Positions 25,517-34,887 of a stretch of 64,000 nucleotides of DNA are shown here, piece by piece. Made by a program: the position numbers and the translations under genes. The stretch's first letter is position 1. The number at the start of each line of letters is the position of its first letter. This DNA comes from Actinoplanes octamycinicus (GTDB lineage Bacteria; Actinomycetota; Actinomycetes; Mycobacteriales; Micromonosporaceae): assembly GCF_014205225.1 (NCBI RefSeq), contig NZ_JACHNB010000001.1, forward strand, positions 8,909,501-8,973,500. Direction: 5' to 3'. The notes below the pieces were generated by a model. It worked only from the letters and a program-made list of their open reading frames with translations. It was not told where the DNA came from and made no database searches.

Positions 25517-26056
25517 CTAAGCCGGGCAGGCCTTGCCGACCGGGACGTGGATCGTGGTGGTGCGGCCGTCGGCGCGGACCTCGACCGGGAGGCAGACCGG
25601 TGCGGTCACGTAGTAGCCGCCCGGGTAGACCTGCCAGTCGCCGGCACCGAACTTCGGGCAGGCCGGGATGTGCAGGTGGGCGGCGCGTTCCCGGTCGCCG
25701 GTGTTGCCCCACTCCACCTCGGCCCTTCCCCTGGGGACCAGCAGCTCGGCGGGGTGTCCGGTGCGGATCAGCAGGCCGGTCTTGGCGAACAGCGTCCCGT
25801 CACCGGAGTCGTTGGCCTGCAGCAACTCGGTGGAGAGCGCGACCGCGTCGAGCATCGGGGTGTACCCGGCCGGCGGGGCGGCCAGGGTGTCGATCGGCGC
25901 GGCGCAGTCCAGGCTGGGCCCGGAGAGAGCGCTCTGGCCACCCGACGCTTGAACACCAGGCGCCGGGCCGGTCGGCGCCGGGCTGCCCTGCTTCGGGTCG
26001 GGGGCGCAGGCGGTCAGCGTGAGCAGCACAACCACCATCGAGATCCGGACGAACAC
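25517..26056 (-). CDS. Lipoprotein, hypothetical
   Basis: 179 residues from GTG 26056, which has GGGAGG upstream; the longer frame is less likely. The lipobox LTAC puts Cys17 at the mature N-terminus, followed by a Pro/Ser/Gly linker and a ~130-residue beta-rich domain (VEWGNTGDRERAAHLHIPAC). No recognised family. Anchored on the outer face of the membrane. Confidence 0.7.
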   Translation of the reverse strand: MFVRISMVVVLLTLTACAPDPKQGSPAPTGPAPGVQASGGQSALSGPSLDCAAPIDTLAAPPAGYTPMLDAVALSTELLQANDSGDGTLFAKTGLLIRTGHPAELLVPRGRAEVEWGNTGDRERAAHLHIPACPKFGAGDWQVYPGGYYVTAPVCLPVEVRADGRTTTIHVPVGKACPA

Positions 26057-26204
26057 CGGCAACCTCCCTCGTCCCTTCCATGACACCGTCGATCGCGTCG
26101 AGGTTCCAGGCAGGACCGCCGAGGTTTGACGGCGACCCATATTCGCGAAAGTTGTTCAACTCGCGGACACTCGACGGACACTGCCAACGCCCAGGATCTT
26201 TCGC

Positions 26205-26606
26205 ATGGTTTCCGACGTCGTCCAGGCGCTGCCCGCCGTCTCCGGATGGGTGGCGCTGCGCCGGTCGGCGATCGGCGCGGGCCTGGCGCTCGCGGCGTGC
26301 CTGCTGATCGCACTGCTCGGGCGGCCGATGGGCGCCTTCCCGGCCCCGACCGTCCTGGTCTGGGCGAGCGTCGCGCTGTACAGCGGTTTCGACCGGCACT
26401 GCCGCGTCGCCGCGGTCGCGGCCTGGGCGGCGGCGGCCCTGGTCTGGTTCGGCGTCGCCCCGCTGCTGCCCGGCGGGATCACCGGCGACGTCGTGCGCGC
26501 GGCGGCCGGCGTGCTGGCCGCCAGCCAGATGTACGCCCTGGTCACCCACGCCGGCCGCGAGCCGCAGTTCATCCCGGCCGGAGCGAGCTGGCGCCAGGAC
26601 AGATAG
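26205..26606 (+). CDS. Small membrane protein, hypothetical
   Basis: 133 residues with three to four hydrophobic segments and short polar ends; starts ATG 26205. No family recognised and no clear ribosome-binding site, so the start is uncertain. Confidence 0.5.
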   Translation: MVSDVVQALPAVSGWVALRRSAIGAGLALAACLLIALLGRPMGAFPAPTVLVWASVALYSGFDRHCRVAAVAAWAAAALVWFGVAPLLPGGITGDVVRAAAGVLAASQMYALVTHAGREPQFIPAGASWRQDR

Positions 26607-26623
26607 GACCGCCCCGGGTGGGG

Positions 26624-27952
26624 TCAGGTCAGGTAGGACAACTCGGGCAGCTCCGCTCGGTAGGAGTCGACCAGCCGCTCGGCGACCGCGCGGTCGGCGA
26701 TCAGCGGGTGGGTGGCCATGGCCTGGACCGCGGCCTCGCGGGAGCCGGTCGCGACCGCCCGCAGGACCAGGCGGTCGACGGCCTTGACCGTGCGGACCAG
26801 GTCGACCGCGTGCGCCGGCAGCGGGCCGACCGGCAGCGGCACCGCGCCCCGGGCGTCGACCCGGCAGGGCACCTCGACCACCGCGTCGTCGTCCAGGACG
26901 TCGAGGGTGCCGCGGTTGCGGACGTTGAGGATCAGGGTGGCCGGCTCGTCCCGGGCCAGGGCCCGCATCACCGCCAGCGCCACCCCCTCGTAGCCGGCCG
27001 GCCGGCCCTCGTCGTGCTCCCGCTCCCCCGCGCCGGCCAGCTCCCGGTTCTCCGCCATGTAGGTGGCCTCCCGCTCCCGCCAGGCGTCCAGCCAGGCATC
27101 GAGCGGATCCCGGGCGGCGAGCTCCCGGTAGGTGCGCTCCTGCTGCTCGCGCAAGAAGGCGCCGCGGGTCTGCGGGGCGTCGCGGACGGCCTCCAGGGTG
27201 CCCTTCGGGTCGTAGTAGTAGTGCAGGTACTCGTTCGGGATCGCACCGAGCGAGCGCAGGTCGCCGAAGAGCCGGCCCTCCTCGATGCCGGCCAGCCGGT
27301 CGTCGTCGGCGAGCAGCCCGGGCAGCAGGTCGCGGTCGCCGGCGTGCACGCCGTAGAGCCAGCCCAGGTGGTTGAGGCCGGCGTAGTGGACGCGTACCTC
27401 CGCGGGGTTGACCTGGAGCGTCCGCAGGACGCGGTCCACCAGGCCGGTCGGCGAGTCGCAGATGCCGATCACCCGGTCGCCGAGCGGGCCGGACATCGCC
27501 TCGGTGACCAGGCCGGCCGGGTTGGTGAAATTGATCAGCCAGGCGTCCGGGGCGAGGCGGGCGGCGCGCTCGGCGATGCGCAGGGACTCCGGCACCGACC
27601 GCAGGCCGTAGGCGATCCCGCCGGCCCCGACGGTCTCCTGCCCGAGCACGCCGGCGGCGAGCGCGACGTGCTCGTCGACCACCCGGCCGCGCAGCCCGCC
27701 GACCCGGATCGCGGAGAAGATGAACGCCGCCCCGGTCAGCGCCTCGTCCAGGTCGGTGGTGGTGACCACGGCGGGCGCGTCCGGCACGTCGCGGGCCAGC
27801 GCGGCCAGCACCCGGCCGATCCCGTCCAGCCGCCCGGGGTCGACGTCGTGCAACGCCACCTCGGTGATCCCGGTGTGCCGGTGGTCGGCGAGCAGCGCCT
27901 TGTAGACCAGCGGCACCCGGAAGCCGCCGCCGCCCAGAACGGTCAGTCGCAT
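26624..27952 (-). CDS. Glycoside hydrolase family 4, 6-phospho-beta-glucosidase type
   Basis: 442 residues. It begins with the NAD-binding motif MRLTVLGGGGFRVP and carries the GH4 hallmarks NFTNPAGLVTEA, GICDSPTG (metal-site Cys) and LNHLGW (metal-site His). GH4 enzymes use NAD and Mn to cleave glycosides by a redox-elimination mechanism, mostly 6-phosphorylated ones. It is the last gene of the operon kinase, permease, permease, binding protein, GH4; the gap to the binding-protein gene is one base. Exact substrate not known. Confidence 0.92.
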   Translation of the reverse strand: MRLTVLGGGGFRVPLVYKALLADHRHTGITEVALHDVDPGRLDGIGRVLAALARDVPDAPAVVTTTDLDEALTGAAFIFSAIRVGGLRGRVVDEHVALAAGVLGQETVGAGGIAYGLRSVPESLRIAERAARLAPDAWLINFTNPAGLVTEAMSGPLGDRVIGICDSPTGLVDRVLRTLQVNPAEVRVHYAGLNHLGWLYGVHAGDRDLLPGLLADDDRLAGIEEGRLFGDLRSLGAIPNEYLHYYYDPKGTLEAVRDAPQTRGAFLREQQERTYRELAARDPLDAWLDAWREREATYMAENRELAGAGEREHDEGRPAGYEGVALAVMRALARDEPATLILNVRNRGTLDVLDDDAVVEVPCRVDARGAVPLPVGPLPAHAVDLVRTVKAVDRLVLRAVATGSREAAVQAMATHPLIADRAVAERLVDSYRAELPELSYLT

Positions 27953-27953
27953 G

Positions 27954-29195
27954 TCAGCCCTTCATCGCTTCGTTTCCCGCGTCCTGCGCTCTCCGCAGGC
28001 CCTCCGGAACCCCGAGCTGGCCGAGGAAGACCTGCTGCAGGATCGGCGTGTAGGCGGTCCCGCCGGCCCCGACCTTCGGCCCGACCGGGGCCGGGAAGGT
28101 GGTCCCGCCGGCCGAGTCCAGGAACGGCTGCACGTCCACGCCCTGTTTCTTCCAGTAGTCGACGAAGGCCGGCTGCGCCGCGGTCACCCCGGGGAACGCG
28201 TAACCACCCTCGGCGAGCGGTCGCTGCCCCTCCGCCGAGCCGAGCCACCTGAGCACCTCGACCGTGGCGTCCCGGTGCGGCGTTTTCGCCGAGGCGACCG
28301 CGGCCACCCCGTGCACCACCCCGACCCGCCCGGCCGGGCCGGTCAGCATCGGCGCCAGCCCCCAGGCGAACCCGGCGCCCTCCTGGATGCTCTTCAAGTG
28401 GTACGGCCCGGACTGGAACAGCGCGATCTTGCCCTGGGTGAACAGCTGCAGCGTCTTGTCGCCGTTGGTGTTGGTGTCGGCGGCCGGCGGCGCCACGTGG
28501 TCCTTGTTGATCAGGTCGACCACGTACTGCACGGCCTGCTCGGTCTTCGGCTGGCCGGCGAAGGTGAACGAGTCGCCGGACTGCCAGGTGCCGCCGTTCG
28601 ACCCGACGAAGTCCCAGAGGATCGCCTGCTGGTCGAAGGCCGCGTTGATGCCGAAGACGCCGGCGCCCGGGTCGGTGAGCTTGCGGGCCGCCGCGCGCAG
28701 CGTGTCCTTGGCCCCGGCCGGGTCCCAGGTGAGCGTGGCCGGGTCGACGCCGGCCCTGGCGACCAGGTCCTTGTTGTAGAAGAGCGCGATCGAGTCCCAC
28801 AGCTGCGGCACGCCCCACAGCTTGCCGTTGCGGGTGTAGAGGTCGACGACCGGTGTCGTCCAGCCCGGGTCGGGGTCGACCGGCAGCAGCTGGTTGTTGT
28901 CGGCGTAGATCCCGAAGTTCGAGGTGTTGGTCCAGAAGATGTCCGCGGTGGTGCCGGCTGCGATGTCGGCCGGCAGTTTGGTCCAGTAGTCCGCCCACGG
29001 CACCAGCTGGACGGTCACCTTGACGTCCGGATGGGCTTTCTCGAAGGCGGCGAACGACTGCTCGTACGCCTTGGCCACCTGGTCGTCCCAGAGCCGGAAG
29101 GTGACCGTGGTCTTGCCGTCCTGCTCGTCGCCGCCGGCCACCGAGCAGCCGGCCAGCAGGAGCAGGGTCATCAGCAGCAGGGACAGTCGTCGCAT
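27954..29195 (-). CDS. Sugar ABC transporter substrate-binding lipoprotein
   Basis: 413 residues; lipobox LLAGC with Cys17, then a type 1 solute-binding protein (VTFRLWDDQVAKAYEQSFAA). It lies between the second permease (4 bp upstream) and the GH4 gene. It probably binds a beta-linked disaccharide or a related glycoside. Confidence 0.9.
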   Translation of the reverse strand: MRRLSLLLMTLLLLAGCSVAGGDEQDGKTTVTFRLWDDQVAKAYEQSFAAFEKAHPDVKVTVQLVPWADYWTKLPADIAAGTTADIFWTNTSNFGIYADNNQLLPVDPDPGWTTPVVDLYTRNGKLWGVPQLWDSIALFYNKDLVARAGVDPATLTWDPAGAKDTLRAAARKLTDPGAGVFGINAAFDQQAILWDFVGSNGGTWQSGDSFTFAGQPKTEQAVQYVVDLINKDHVAPPAADTNTNGDKTLQLFTQGKIALFQSGPYHLKSIQEGAGFAWGLAPMLTGPAGRVGVVHGVAAVASAKTPHRDATVEVLRWLGSAEGQRPLAEGGYAFPGVTAAQPAFVDYWKKQGVDVQPFLDSAGGTTFPAPVGPKVGAGGTAYTPILQQVFLGQLGVPEGLRRAQDAGNEAMKG

Positions 29196-29199
29196 GTGC

Positions 29200-30024
29200 T
29201 CACCTCATCCCGGTGATGGTGATCGATCGGACGATGTGCTTCTGGAAGATCACGAAGAGCACGAGCAGCGGCATGGTGGCGAGCGTGGTGGCGGCCATCA
29301 CCAGCGTCCAGTTGCCCTGGTACTGGCTCTGCAGGCCGGCCACCGCCACGGTCAGCACCTGCCACCGCTCGCCGCTGGTGATCACCAGCGGCCAGAGGAA
29401 GTCGTTCCAGTGGGTGACCACCGTGATGATCAGCAGGGTGGCCAGGATCGGGCGGCTCAACGGCAGGATCACGTGCCGCAGCACCCGCAGGTGGCCGGCG
29501 CCGTCGATCCGGGCGGCGTCCAGCAGCTCCTGCGGGATGGCCCGGAAGAACTGGCGGAGCAGGAAGATGGCATAGGGCGAGCCGAACATCGCGGGCAGCA
29601 CGATCCCCCAGAACGTGTTCCCCAGGCCGGCCTCGCTGAGCAGCACGAACCGCGGCACCAGGACCGCCACGATCGGCACCATCAGGGTGGCCAGGTAGAC
29701 CCAGAAGAGCGCGTCCCGGCCCGGGAAGTCGAGCCGGGCGAACGCGTACGCCGCGAGCACCGAGCAGGTCAGCTGCCCGAGCACGACCACCAGCACCACC
29801 TGCAGGGTGATCACCAGTGGCGGGACCAGGGTGTGCCCGCCGACCACCAGCTCCGCGTAGTTCGCCCCGGTCACCGGGTCGGGCGGGGCCAGCGGCGGCT
29901 GCTGGGCGAACTGCCGCGGCGTCTTCACCGACGTCTGCACGCTCATCAGGTAGGGCGCGAGGATCACCAGCGCGCCCAGTCCCAGCGCGAGATAGGTCAG
30001 CACGGCTCGCCGCACGGTCCTCAC
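29200..30024 (-). CDS. Sugar ABC transporter permease (MalG type)
   Basis: 274 residues from GTG 30024, which overlaps the stop of the other permease (GTGA); the long frame upstream is that gene's shadow. Six membrane segments and the EAA loop QELLDAARIDGAGHLRVL. Confidence 0.92.
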   Translation of the reverse strand: MRTVRRAVLTYLALGLGALVILAPYLMSVQTSVKTPRQFAQQPPLAPPDPVTGANYAELVVGGHTLVPPLVITLQVVLVVVLGQLTCSVLAAYAFARLDFPGRDALFWVYLATLMVPIVAVLVPRFVLLSEAGLGNTFWGIVLPAMFGSPYAIFLLRQFFRAIPQELLDAARIDGAGHLRVLRHVILPLSRPILATLLIITVVTHWNDFLWPLVITSGERWQVLTVAVAGLQSQYQGNWTLVMAATTLATMPLLVLFVIFQKHIVRSITITGMR

Positions 30025-30893
30025 CCCATCTCCTCCGTGGTACGCCGGCGGAAATACGTCTGCTGCGCCAGGGTCACCGTGATCAACAGCAGGAACAGCA
30101 GCACGGACATGGCCGCCGCCCGCCCCATCCGGAAGTCGACGAACGCCTCCCGGTAGATCGCGTAGGCCACCACCTCGGTGCGCCCGGCCGGCCCGCCCCG
30201 GGTCATCGCGTAGACCGTGTCGAACACCTGGAAGCTGCTGATCACGCCGGTCACCAGGACGAAGAACATGGTCGGCCGGAGCAGCGGCAGGGTGATCCGG
30301 CGGAACCCCTGCCACGGGCCGGCGCCGTCGATCCGGGCGGCCTCGGAGTACTGCGGCGGGATGCCGGCCAGACCGGCCAGGAAGAACAGCGCCACATAGC
30401 CCACATTGGTCCAGACGGTGACCGCGGCGACCGACGGCAGCGCCAGGACCGGGCTGGTCAGCCACTCGACCCGGTGGCCGAGCAGCTGGTTGACCGCACC
30501 GTCGGACGGGTCGAGCAGCCAGCGCCAGACCACGCCGAGAGCGAGCGGGGCGCTGATCCAGGGCAGCACCAGCACCGCGCGGAACACCGTGGAGCCGGGC
30601 AGCCGCTGGTCGAGCAGCACCGCGGCGGCCAGGCCGAGCGCGGTCTGCACCGGGATGACCAGCAGCACGAAGAAGGCGGTGACGGCCAGCGAGCGGCCGA
30701 AGGCCGGGTCGGTGAGGATCGACCGGTAATTGTCCAGGGCGGTCCAGTGCGCCGGGCTGACCAGGTCCCACCGGAACAGGCTGATCCCGGCCACCACCGC
30801 GACCGGCAGCAGCAGGAAGCCGCCGACCCCGACCAGGCTGGGCGCCAGGAAGGCATAACCCACCGCGGTGTCGCGCCGGTGCCCGGCCGTCAT
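30021..30893 (-). CDS. Sugar ABC transporter permease (MalF type)
   Basis: 290 residues from ATG 30893, overlapping the kinase stop (ATGA). Six membrane segments, EAA loop PQYSEAARIDGAGPWQGF. With the following permease it forms a CUT1-type channel. Confidence 0.92.
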   Translation of the reverse strand: MTAGHRRDTAVGYAFLAPSLVGVGGFLLLPVAVVAGISLFRWDLVSPAHWTALDNYRSILTDPAFGRSLAVTAFFVLLVIPVQTALGLAAAVLLDQRLPGSTVFRAVLVLPWISAPLALGVVWRWLLDPSDGAVNQLLGHRVEWLTSPVLALPSVAAVTVWTNVGYVALFFLAGLAGIPPQYSEAARIDGAGPWQGFRRITLPLLRPTMFFVLVTGVISSFQVFDTVYAMTRGGPAGRTEVVAYAIYREAFVDFRMGRAAAMSVLLFLLLITVTLAQQTYFRRRTTEEMG

Positions 30894-31954
30894 TGCTCGG
30901 CGAGCGCGTCGGACAGCTGGGCGATCGTCGCGGTGGCCCGGTGCACCGCGTTGCGCCGGCCGGGTGGGATCACCTCGGGCAGGAACCCGAACCGCCGGGC
31001 CAGCTGGCCCTCGCTGGACTCCGGGTGGCGCCGCTCGGCGGCCCGCAGGGTGGCCTGCCACCAGTCGGCGATGTCGCCCCAGCCGGGCGCCGACAGCGAC
31101 CCGCCGAAGTGCTGGACGGAGAGCGCGGCCACCAGGTTGGCGAAGGCCACCCGGTCGGCGAGCGGCCAGCCGCCGAGCGTGCCGGCGATGAACCCGGCGG
31201 TGAAGACGTCACCGGCGCCGGTCGGGTCGAGCGCCTCCACCGGCACGCCCGGCACGGTCGCCACCTCGCCGGTCGCCGAGTCGACGGCCAGCGCGCCGTC
31301 CCCGCCGTCGGTCACCACCACGATCGGGACCAGGCCGGCCAGCTTGTCGAGGGCGGCGGCCGGCGTGCCCGTGCGGGTGTAGCGCATCGCCTCGACCGCG
31401 TTGGGCAGGAAGGCGTGGCAGTCGGGCAGCACCGCGAGGGCGTCGACATCCCACTGGTCGGTCTCGTCCCAGCCGACATCGGCGAAGATCAGGGTCCCGT
31501 TGCGCCCGGCCCGGGACACCCAGCCGGTGCCCGAACCGCCCAGGCTCACCGCCGCCGCGCGCGCCGCGGGCAATCCGTTGACCAGGCCCTGGTCGTCGGT
31601 GGGCAGCGGATGCCCATGGGTGATCATGCTGCGGTCCCGGTCGTAGGCGACCGAGACGGTGACCGGCGAGTGCCAGTCGTCCAGGCGGCGGGACGCGGAG
31701 AGGTCGATTCCCTCCTGCCGGCTGAGCACCTGATGACAGAATTCGCCGTAGGCGTCCGTGCTCAGCGCGGTGCCGAGCCCGGTGCGCAGGCCGAGCCGGC
31801 TGGCCGCCACCGCCAGGTTGGCCACGCCGCCCGGGCAGGAGCCCATCCCGGAGGCACGCACCTCGGCACCGGGCCCGGGCAGCTCCCGCAACCCGGTGAA
31901 GATGACATCGAGGAACACCACCCCGGGGACGAAGAGATCGAGCTGGCGTGCCAT
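30890..31954 (-). CDS. PfkB family carbohydrate kinase
   Basis: 354 residues with both PfkB signatures: the N-terminal GGVANLAVAASRLG and the C-terminal DPTGAGDVFTAGF, where Asp is the catalytic base. First gene of the sugar operon. A kinase beside an ABC importer and a GH4 enzyme suggests that imported or released sugar is phosphorylated in the cytoplasm; GH4 enzymes usually need a phosphorylated glycoside, which PTS systems normally supply. Phospho-acceptor sugar unknown. The C-terminal ~50 residues after the motif are an extension. Confidence 0.9.
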   Translation of the reverse strand: MARQLDLFVPGVVFLDVIFTGLRELPGPGAEVRASGMGSCPGGVANLAVAASRLGLRTGLGTALSTDAYGEFCHQVLSRQEGIDLSASRRLDDWHSPVTVSVAYDRDRSMITHGHPLPTDDQGLVNGLPAARAAAVSLGGSGTGWVSRAGRNGTLIFADVGWDETDQWDVDALAVLPDCHAFLPNAVEAMRYTRTGTPAAALDKLAGLVPIVVVTDGGDGALAVDSATGEVATVPGVPVEALDPTGAGDVFTAGFIAGTLGGWPLADRVAFANLVAALSVQHFGGSLSAPGWGDIADWWQATLRAAERRHPESSEGQLARRFGFLPEVIPPGRRNAVHRATATIAQLSDALAEQ

Positions 31955-31997
31955 CAGCCGATCTTACCCCCGCATCGATAGGTCAAGTGGTGATTGA

Positions 31998-32393
31998 TCA
32001 CTGGCTGCGACGCAGGTCTCCATGGGCCGCACGCAGCGTGTCCACGTGGCGGTCGGTGCCGTGCGGGTGCAACTGGTCGAGCAGCTGCCACGCCTCGTCC
32101 AAGGCGTGGGACAACTCGCGGATCCGCCCGGCGTGCTGCCGGCGCACGTCCTCCCGCACCTTCTCGATCCGGCGCAGCCAGCCGGCCCGGGCCTCGGCGC
32201 TGACCTCGGCGGCCGGTCGTGGCGGGTCGGGTGGCGGCTCCAGCACGTCGCGGGCCGGGACGATGGCGGCGATCGGGCGGCCACCGTCGGCCACCACGGT
32301 CACCTGGCCGGTCAGGCCGGTGAGCCGGACCAGCTGCTGGAAGCGCAGGCGGGTCTCGGCGACGGACAACTCGATGCGGCGACGGATCGGCAT
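31998..32393 (-). CDS. Phd/YefM-like antitoxin, no adjacent toxin
   Basis: 131 residues from ATG 32393 (GGGAGA upstream; ATG 32408 is the alternative). Residues 1-50 fit the Phd/YefM DNA-binding fold (LSVAETRLRFQQLVRLT, then VTVVADGGRPIAAIVP); the C-terminal half is a long charged helix. No RelE, Doc or PIN gene follows; the next gene on this strand is the PfkB kinase. An almost palindromic GTGATTGATCAC spans its stop codon (31990-32001) upstream of the sugar operon. It may be an orphan antitoxin or a plain regulator. Confidence 0.65.
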   Translation of the reverse strand: MPIRRRIELSVAETRLRFQQLVRLTGLTGQVTVVADGGRPIAAIVPARDVLEPPPDPPRPAAEVSAEARAGWLRRIEKVREDVRRQHAGRIRELSHALDEAWQLLDQLHPHGTDRHVDTLRAAHGDLRRSQ

Positions 32394-32441
32394 GGCTGGT
32401 TCTCCCATGCCGCGATGATGCGCGCGGGGTATGACAAAAAC

Positions 32442-33206
32442 TCAGCGAGTGACGGTCTCGCGGTAGGGCTCGGGCACGGCGGCGGCCCGCCGGATGTCGT
32501 AACCGGGCTCCAGCGTGCCGAGCAGCCGATCACACACGGTGGTGTAGAAGCCCAGGTTGTAGCGGGGATCGGCGTGGTGTCCGACGTGCATGGTGGGCGT
32601 GGCGATCCATCGGAAGAGCAGATTTCCGCGTACGGCCGGCGGCAACGGCTCGACACCGAGGTGGCCGAGGATCCCGAAGATCAGGTTCAGTGCCGTGTAC
32701 GCCGCGAGGGCCGCGATCGAGAACGGGTGGACGGCGAGGACCACCAGCCACATCGCCCCGAACCCGATCGCCTCCAGCGGGTGCAGCGCGAACAGCGTGA
32801 TCGGCCGGGCGTCGGCGAAGACGTGGTGCAGCCGGTGCACCCACGGGAACAGCACCCGCACGTGGACGGTGGCGTGCCCGGCGTACATCAGCACGTCCAT
32901 CACCATGATCAGCACCAGGAGCTCGGCGACCGCGGCGAAGCCCAGGCCGGTGCGCAGCACGATGACATCGGACTTCCACAGCCACCACCCGGCCACGGTG
33001 ATCGCCGTGTTGATCAGCGTGGTGCTGCCGACCAGCGCGAGCTCCAGCCGGCTCACCGGCCCCGGGTCCGGGGTGAGCCGCTGGGCGCCGGGCAGCCGCA
33101 GCGCCCCGTGTCCGAGCAGCGCGCCCAGTCCGACCAGGACGATGTTCTCCGCCAGCGCCAGCAGCGCGAACCAGCCCGCCCCCAGCGTCTCCAGAAACTG
33201 CAGCAT
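32442..33206 (-). CDS. Sterol desaturase/fatty acid hydroxylase superfamily protein
   Basis: 254 residues from ATG 33206; the upstream frame has no good start context. Four or so membrane segments and the diiron His motifs GHATVH, HRLHH and HVGHH characteristic of this superfamily. It would oxidise a lipid chain or isoprenoid in the membrane; substrate unknown. Confidence 0.88.
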   Translation of the reverse strand: MLQFLETLGAGWFALLALAENIVLVGLGALLGHGALRLPGAQRLTPDPGPVSRLELALVGSTTLINTAITVAGWWLWKSDVIVLRTGLGFAAVAELLVLIMVMDVLMYAGHATVHVRVLFPWVHRLHHVFADARPITLFALHPLEAIGFGAMWLVVLAVHPFSIAALAAYTALNLIFGILGHLGVEPLPPAVRGNLLFRWIATPTMHVGHHADPRYNLGFYTTVCDRLLGTLEPGYDIRRAAAVPEPYRETVTR

Positions 33207-33431
33207 GCCGCATCTTGCTGCGCTTCCGGCCACCGGCACAAGGCCGGCGTGCGCCACCCCGGCGCTAGCGCCTGCTTCGGAGTCCGACCGGGGCTGCGGC
33301 GTGGCCAGGAGCGCGCCTGGCAGCGTCCCCGGATCACCCACATACAACCCCGGTATGCGGGCGATCCGGGGCCGTTGCCAGCCACCCTCCTGACCTCGCC
33401 TCGCACTCGGCCGGACTCCGAAACAGGCGCT

Positions 33432-34871
33432 CTAGGAGTCGCCGAGCCGGGGGATCACCGTGCGGACCGCGACCGGGGCGCCCGGGGCGCCGCCCGCCCG
33501 GGAACGGTACTCCGGCACGCCCACGCAGGTGAACAGCAGCGTCGCCAGGTCGTCGGCTTCGCCGAGGAGGGCCGGCACCTCCGAGTCCAGGAAGGTCATC
33601 CCGGACGCGCTCGCACCCAGCGCGTACGCCGCCAGGTGCAGCCGGCCCTCGACCAGCCCGGCGGCCAGCTGGGCGTCGCGGTAGCCGCGGTCGTCCAGGC
33701 CGGCGAGCGGGACGGCCGCGATCACCACGTACGCCGCGTCGGCGGCCAGCCCCTGGTCCAGGCAGATCCGCAGCAGCTCGCCGCGCAGCTCCGCGGCCTG
33801 CCGCGGTTTCTCCAGGTCCGGCCAGCGGTACACCCCCGGCGTCATCCCGTCGACGCCGTGCACGGCGACCCAGTGCGGCACCGGCACCCCGCGCAGCGCC
33901 GCGGCCAGCGGCCACCGCAACGACTCCGGCGGCAGCGTCCGGCTCCGGTCCATCCGCCGCTGCGAGCCCCGGCGGCGGACCACCTCGTCGAGCGTGGCGG
34001 ACGGCGGCGCGTCGGCCAGCGCCGGGGCGGCCGGCCACGGCGCGCCCAGCGTGTCCCGCTCGCCGGCCCGCTGCGCCGCGGTGCACAGCGGGAACTCGAC
34101 CGGCGGCAGCTCGCCGCGCAGCGCCGGACCGGCCGGGCCGATGGCCGGCTCGCCGTCGCCGAGCGAGAGCAGGGCGAGCGGGTACTCGTGCACGCCGTCC
34201 GCGCCGACCAGCTCGCGCACCGTCGCGTCCGGGAACAGCGACCGCAGCCGCGGCGCGAGGCCGGCGCTGTCGGCCGCGGCGGTCAGCTGGGCCAGCAGCG
34301 TGCCGCCGTCCCAGTAGAGGTGCCGCCAGCCGCGCTCGGCGTAGCGCCAGCCGGTCCGCCACGGCACCCCGGTGACGACCAGGGTGGTCACCGTGCCCGC
34401 GGCGGCCGGGCCGATCCGGGCCAGGGCGTGCCGCAGCGGGTCGTACCAGTACACCGCGTCGGGGACGCCGGGCACGCCGCGGGCGCTGACGTAGACCTCG
34501 AGCGGGAACCGGGCCCCGGCCGACCCGGCGGCCCGGAACAGGACCGGCCGCCCGTTGCGCTCGGCGGTCCGCACCACCCCGGCGCCGAGGAAGAGCACCC
34601 GGCCCAGCTGCGCCGCGTCCAGTGGCCGGGCCGGCGCCCGCGCACCGGCCAGCACGGCGGTCGCGGCCACCCCGGGGTCGGGCAGCTCGCGCGGCAGGTC
34701 CAGCACCTCGATCGGGTCCGGGTACGCCTTCATCGGTGGCGGCAGCGTCGCCGGATCGTTCGGGACCAGGTCGTGGCGCACCCGCGGGTCGTCCACCGGC
34801 ACGTCCCACTCGCGGTCCGGCACGTACGACGTGAGCCGGTGCAGCAGCCCGGCACCCTTGTCGAGATCCAT
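33432..34871 (-). CDS. SagB-type (ThcOx-like) dehydrogenase, two nitroreductase-fold modules
   Basis: 479 residues from ATG 34871. Two nitroreductase-like halves: the first around residues 80-240 (GRVLFLGAGVVRT, VYWYDPLRHAL) and the second from about 270 (RRGSQRRMDRSRTL, VYRWPD, DAQLAAGLVEGRLHLAAYALG, GMTFLD). SagB enzymes are FMN-dependent and oxidise azolines to azoles in ribosomal peptides, but many family members have unknown roles. A GAF gene lies 16 bp upstream; no YcaO or precursor gene is certain nearby. Confidence 0.82.
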   Translation of the reverse strand: MDLDKGAGLLHRLTSYVPDREWDVPVDDPRVRHDLVPNDPATLPPPMKAYPDPIEVLDLPRELPDPGVAATAVLAGARAPARPLDAAQLGRVLFLGAGVVRTAERNGRPVLFRAAGSAGARFPLEVYVSARGVPGVPDAVYWYDPLRHALARIGPAAAGTVTTLVVTGVPWRTGWRYAERGWRHLYWDGGTLLAQLTAAADSAGLAPRLRSLFPDATVRELVGADGVHEYPLALLSLGDGEPAIGPAGPALRGELPPVEFPLCTAAQRAGERDTLGAPWPAAPALADAPPSATLDEVVRRRGSQRRMDRSRTLPPESLRWPLAAALRGVPVPHWVAVHGVDGMTPGVYRWPDLEKPRQAAELRGELLRICLDQGLAADAAYVVIAAVPLAGLDDRGYRDAQLAAGLVEGRLHLAAYALGASASGMTFLDSEVPALLGEADDLATLLFTCVGVPEYRSRAGGAPGAPVAVRTVIPRLGDS

Positions 34872-34887
34872 CACATCACCCCACGAC

